Positions 60,115-64,000 of a DNA stretch of 64,000 bases are shown piece after piece (position 1 is the stretch's first letter; every line of letters starts with the position of its first letter). The notes beneath the pieces are model-generated. The model searched no databases. It worked only from the letters and a program-made list of their open reading frames with translations, and was not told where the DNA came from. The stretch lies in the NCBI GenBank assembly GCA_002633005.1, contig NMRA01000442.1, positions 62,001-126,000 on the forward strand. The letters are read 5' to 3'. A program made the position numbers and the translations under genes. The stretch comes from Phoronis australis (taxonomy: Eukaryota; Phoronida; Phoronidae).

Positions 60115-60961
60115 TATTCTGCGTAGCCACGCACCTCTCTGGCTGTTGTGATTAGATGTACTTCAACTGATGTTTATTATTATGGCTACGAAAATTACAT
60201 TAATTTGGAATGAACTTAAACCCAGGAAGATCCACCTGGCGATTAGTGAGCGAATATCAAATCTTGCTTTGAATGTTTTTGCGTCCTGGTTTTCAGCCAG
60301 CAAACTAATTTATATGTGGGTTGCTACGGAAGTTGTGTACAACAGAGATTGGTAGAAATCTGGGCACAGGAAATAATTAAGAATTGAAGAGCTTCCAGTT
60401 ATTTCACCAGCAGTTAGAAGAGAGCTTCTGAGTGTACTATTCACAAACCTGCAATTACTGGCCATGCTATGATTGACCAGGAGAATGTTACCATCTTGGC
60501 CAGATTCCAATAGACTAATAGATGGATCAGGCACTCTATTTATATGTGGAAAGCAGGTAATAGGTGCAAGAACAGGGATTCGGGACAACTCCATCAGAGA
60601 ACTTTTTATAACTGTATATCGAGGCCTCGACAACAAATGACTGTGGTATCACACACCTAAACCCAACACATCCTAAGTTTGAGAACTACACAGCAGTGTT
60701 TAATGCGCTACAGAAGACGCTAACAGAATATGACATTCTCAGAGACAACTGCAAATTACACTGCAACTTGAAATTGAAAGTGGGACTTGAAATTGAAAGT
60801 GCGCAGCATTACGATTTTCAAAATCAATTCAGTGAAGCAAGTTTCAAGTAGGCGCCGGCATGAGCTGTGGTCGCTAAATTGAAAATACTTGGTTGAAGGG
60901 AGCTCAGTCGAGCATTTGGCATTTCCTACGAAAGTTTTCAAAAAAATAGGTGGTAACTTGG

Positions 60962-61101
60962 GTGCGGCGCAGCACTGAAAAAAGTGGGGAGCTATAGCGC
61001 CCCAGCTCCCATGGAACACTGCCCATAGACCATGGGCGGCCCAGCACTGAAAAAAGTGGGGGGCTCCAGTCGCCCAGCCCCCATGGTGCGCCGCCCATGG
61101 G
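60962..61101. repeat. Repeat family E, copy 2
   Basis: GCGGCGCAGCACTGAAAAAAGTGGGGAGCTATAGCGCCCCAGCTCCCATGG-type subunit, then CATAGACCATGGGCGGCCCAGCACTGAAAAAAGTGGGGGGCTCC-type subunit, ending CCATGGTGCGCCGCCCATGG. Same two-subunit order as at 51942. Confidence 0.8.
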
Positions 61102-61885
61102 TAAAGTGAGCATGGTTTGTTAACTCAAAAGTTTTCCACAATAAGAAATTGAGACTGCTGCAGGAACATATGTTTTTTTGTGATTTTGTACAGCCAAGCC
61201 CACCCCACCTTGACTGCGAGAGCAAATTTTAGTCACCCTGAGCTACAAAGAGTAACCATGCACTGCCTTCGAGGCGCTAGTTTCTAAAAAACGTTTTGGC
61301 TAAATCGTCGAGGGTACATTTGTGCAGATATGTTTGTTGCGACGCCAGACCATTTTGTTGCGAATTAATGCAGTTGTTCCCTGTGTCATGCGCAGTGTGA
61401 CCTGTGTAATGCTGCTATTTCAAGTAGTATTCAGATTTACGTGACTATTTATTCTATAAAAAAACGAACACACAAGTACTGTCAACACATCCTTCCAGAA
61501 CAGTCAAGTTCAACATTGCCTCTCAGGTGTGTACCATTTTTTAATGAAACACGATAGCCACAAATTACAACATGTAGTTTTGCTCCATGCATGTTGATCT
61601 AGAAAAAGTGCCTATGTTTGAGTTGATGAAATCAAAGTCACAATGTGACATAGTTGGCGAGCAGATTACACTGTCGTTCACAAGTTTATGAATAGGCAAC
61701 CGTCTTGGCTTCTCCAGCGAACGGTCTTGAAGTAGTAGTGCTATGGTTTGAAAGTGGGTATGAACCCTTATTCTCAAAATTTCTCTGTGTCGCAATTCCC
61801 CAGGTGTTGGAGCTTGCCTTTGAACAACTTGCTACTGTTCATTCGAGCATCCACACCACACACCCTACACCACATGACAAATATA

Positions 61886-62540
61886 GGGTAAGGTAAGTGA
61901 GGTCCACACACAAACTTACCCTAGAACGAGATACTCCTGGAACAAGTTGTCAGGTTTGGGAGATGTTTCCATGCTATTTAGTTGTCTCTATATTTGAGTG
62001 CTGTCTGGACGCTATTTAAACTAGTACAACTTACCCCACCTGTGACAACTTACTCCACGTTAACGAGGTAAGGTAACTTTGCCACTTATAATCGCTGTGT
62101 GGGTGCAAAAGTGGGGTAGGGTAGAAGTAATTAGCTCCAGCTTTCTTTTGTGCGCCGTACTCGGATTAGGCATTCACTGCCAGCGCAGAGTGACAATTTC
62201 TGCCAATCCCTAGTTATCGGTGTGGACGCTCCACTCAAAAGTGGGGTAAGTTACACTAGTGCAAGTTATTTTAGGGAAGGCTGTGTGTGGGCAGGACTTT
62301 AAGACAATCTTATGTGTGCAACTGAGCAAGTGTATAGCAGGTAATTACTTCCACTTTGGCTGCAACTTCATATCCACACAACGACTTGCGCAGAGGCAAC
62401 TCGCCCTAGAACAATTTATCCTACTTAGCCAGAAGGTGGTTTAAGTTGTCCCACCTGTGTCGATTTGCCCAACACTATTACCAAACCTAGCGACAACTCG
62501 TTCCAGGACGACTTGTTCTAGGGCAACCCCTAGTGTGTAC
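61886..62540. mobile_element. MITE family C, compound copy
   Basis: GGTCCACACACAAACTTACCCTAGAACGAGATACTCC at the left; CGACAACTCGTTCCAGGACGACTTGTTCTAGGGCAACCCCTAGTGTGTAC at the right. Further end-like sequences occur inside (AGTTATTTTAGGGAAGGCTGTGTGTGGGCAGGAC near 62265-62295; CACACAACGACTTGCGCAGAGGCAACTCGCC near 62375), so at least two elements are nested or adjacent. Confidence 0.6.
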
Positions 62541-64000
62541 TTCAACTGATGTTTATGGCAGCAAAGTTACATTAATCTGGAAGGAATTTAACCCTAGATG
62601 ACGCACCTGGGGAATAGTGGCAGCACATCAAACCTTGTTTTGAACATTTGTTTCAATTAGCTTCCTGTTTTTCAGCCAGTAATTTTTTTACAATGTGGCA
62701 CTCCACCCTTCATGCATCATACGCAGACTTTGATGACTTTGGCCAGCTCCTAACAGATCCAACGTAAGCATCTGGTTGTTAGTCAACAGTATGCACAATT
62801 AAGGACAGCACTTGAGTTAGAAACTATGGCCTCCATTCTACAGGAAGTTATGCACAACTTAAAGCAAAGCATAGATGTCTGCCAGATATAAATAAACACC
62901 ACTTAAAGAACAAACCACAAAATCAAATACAATGACGTATCAGTTCCATTTTCGAACTAAGGAAAGCAATTGGAACAAGATTGCTTTTAAAGATTTCTAG
63001 AATAGTTGGAGATGGACCAAGAAAGAACCTGACAGTAATCATTTCCTGATACAGTGATGAAATATTGAAGTTGTGGTGCTACATGGCGTGATTTGCTATT
63101 TGGCAGTAAGCATCCACTTCTGTCCCTACAGTTGACGGGTGATGTGAAAGAGACTTTGAAGCATTGCGATTTTATTTCTTAATTATTTGCAATTGACAAA
63201 TTGCCTTGCAGTGGGATGTTCAAATTACTCGTAGATCATACGTAGATCATACCGAAGTTACTTTCTGGTCACCATGGTGACTTTGTGAAGGATGTTTGCA
63301 TTTTGCTTTACTTCCCTGGCCAAATCAAGTTAGGCCTTTTACTCCTATAAAATCAGTGCATGTATTGCCTGTTACTTATCTTGCTGGCTCATATGGATAT
63401 AATTTAACATCCCATCAGCATGGTAATGTTCTTAAATCCCAAAGTGCTTCCATTACAAATTCAACATTGACATCTAAACAGGGCTAAATGCAGCTTTAAG
63501 TTTTGTGATAATCTTAAGCACTGCATTTTTAACACATATAATAATACAATATTTATTTAGTTACATTGAGATAAATTGTACACCCATCATCCAGTTCCTA
63601 ATAACTTTCGCAAGTCGCGAGTTGTCCTGATTTGGCAGAGCTTTGCTAGTGTTTTTTCTGGATTGCTGTGTCATTTCCGTCATTAAGTTCATGGTGCCAT
63701 CCCACAGCTGGCAATACACATTCTGCAAACTTAATTCTGAGTTTCAGACAGTCGAACATAAGTGCTACCAAGAAACTGTCAATTGCCATGTCAGTTGTCA
63801 GTCAAAATGTCTTTCCTAACCAAGCAACAACTGCTTTACAAGATGCCTGACATCTCTATTTCAGGATCACATTGGCTAAATATTGACTCAGGTTTGAGTA
63901 AGTTTCTGCAACACCACAAAAGGTAAGCCCTGAATCTTTTGGCTAATGCTGATCTGATGAGCAAACAGTGGTCTTTCAGTATAATTGACTTAGTCCCCTA
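62541..64000. other. Non-coding, no gene seen
   Basis: The segment from 62535 (TGTGTACTTCAACTGATGTTTATGGCAGCAAAGTTACATTAAT) resembles part of the 1.4-kb duplicated unit (58770 and 60150), so that unit is itself a dispersed repeat. No exon or domain was recognised after it. Confidence 0.5.

Larger units (their letters stand above)
57969..60778. repeat. 1.4-kb tandem duplication joined by a single N
   Basis: 57969-59384 (1416 bases) and 59386-60778 (1393 bases) are near-identical, with scattered substitutions and two small deletions in copy 2 (a CAGTGTCAGTCAAA-type stretch and a CTAACCACATTG-type stretch). N at 59385 lies exactly at the junction, as at 16780. This fits two haplotypes placed in tandem; a real duplication is the alternative. 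Each copy holds a family A hairpin and matching short open frames (for example minus-strand 108-codon frames ending at 58916 and 60310) with no recognised domain. Confidence 0.9.

Noticed and set aside
58916-60636. Duplicate 108-codon minus-strand frames (58916-59242 and 60310-60636)
   Set aside because: They are near-identical because the 1.4-kb segment is duplicated; no domain recognised and no evidence of translation.

Overview
This is a window of animal (metazoan) nuclear DNA. Coding sequence is split into short exons with GT-AG boundaries, introns run from 0.3 to 13 kb, the DNA is AT-rich, and the non-coding space is full of short foldback and terminal-inverted-repeat elements. The proteins look like those of an invertebrate; I cannot name the phylum from the sequence. 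Two long N runs (7833-8542, 25649-26261) and single Ns at 13226, 16780, 35079 and 59385 mark draft-assembly joins, and at least one of them has damaged an exon.

The main gene is on the minus strand and covers about 49.07 kb down to 13.55 kb: eleven exons of a CRIM1 (cysteine-rich motor neuron 1) orthologue. In transcription order they are: two-module cysteine-rich region before the first canonical VWC (49069-48818; 35632-35512; 29339-29215), VWC1 (23300-23115), VWC2 (22180-22007), antistasin repeats 1-4 (21454-21335 and 19040-18786), then VWC3 to VWC6 (18486-18235, 17888-17673, 16912-16653, 13737-13549). Splice phases match at every junction (all phase 1 except the phase-2 junction inside the second module). 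About 703 codons join up once a 41-base assembly duplication in the VWC5 exon is discounted. CRIM1 is a membrane-tethered BMP/TGF-beta-binding regulator. The N-terminal signal peptide and IGFBP-like exons were not found and should lie to the right of the window or be unrecognised; no transmembrane or cytoplasmic exon was found after VWC6, where the frame also reaches a stop codon just past a weak donor.

At the left end, also minus strand, one exon (3443-3275) encodes the cytoplasmic tail and signal-anchor of a probable M13 (neprilysin/ECE-like) metallopeptidase; the catalytic exons would lie further left, outside the window. Its ATG directly follows a splice acceptor, so an untranslated 5' exon must exist upstream, between about 3.5 and 13 kb.

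The rest is introns and intergenic DNA. A decayed Penelope-like retroelement reverse transcriptase (4816 to about 6200, plus strand) is interrupted by a 670-bp TA-flanked element with palindromic ends. Several small repeat families recur: a hairpin family ending in GGGCAATAGTC (five copies), a family ending in CTCACCAATTTCGGACA, one ending in GTCCACACACGCACTTA, one ending in GGTAATTTTCC, and a GCAGCACTGAAAAAAGT family. Two larger terminal-inverted-repeat elements lie at 3849-4258 and 14243-15751. A 1.4-kb tandem duplication at 57969-60778 is joined by one N and may be two haplotypes placed side by side. I saw no rRNA, tRNA or CRISPR feature.
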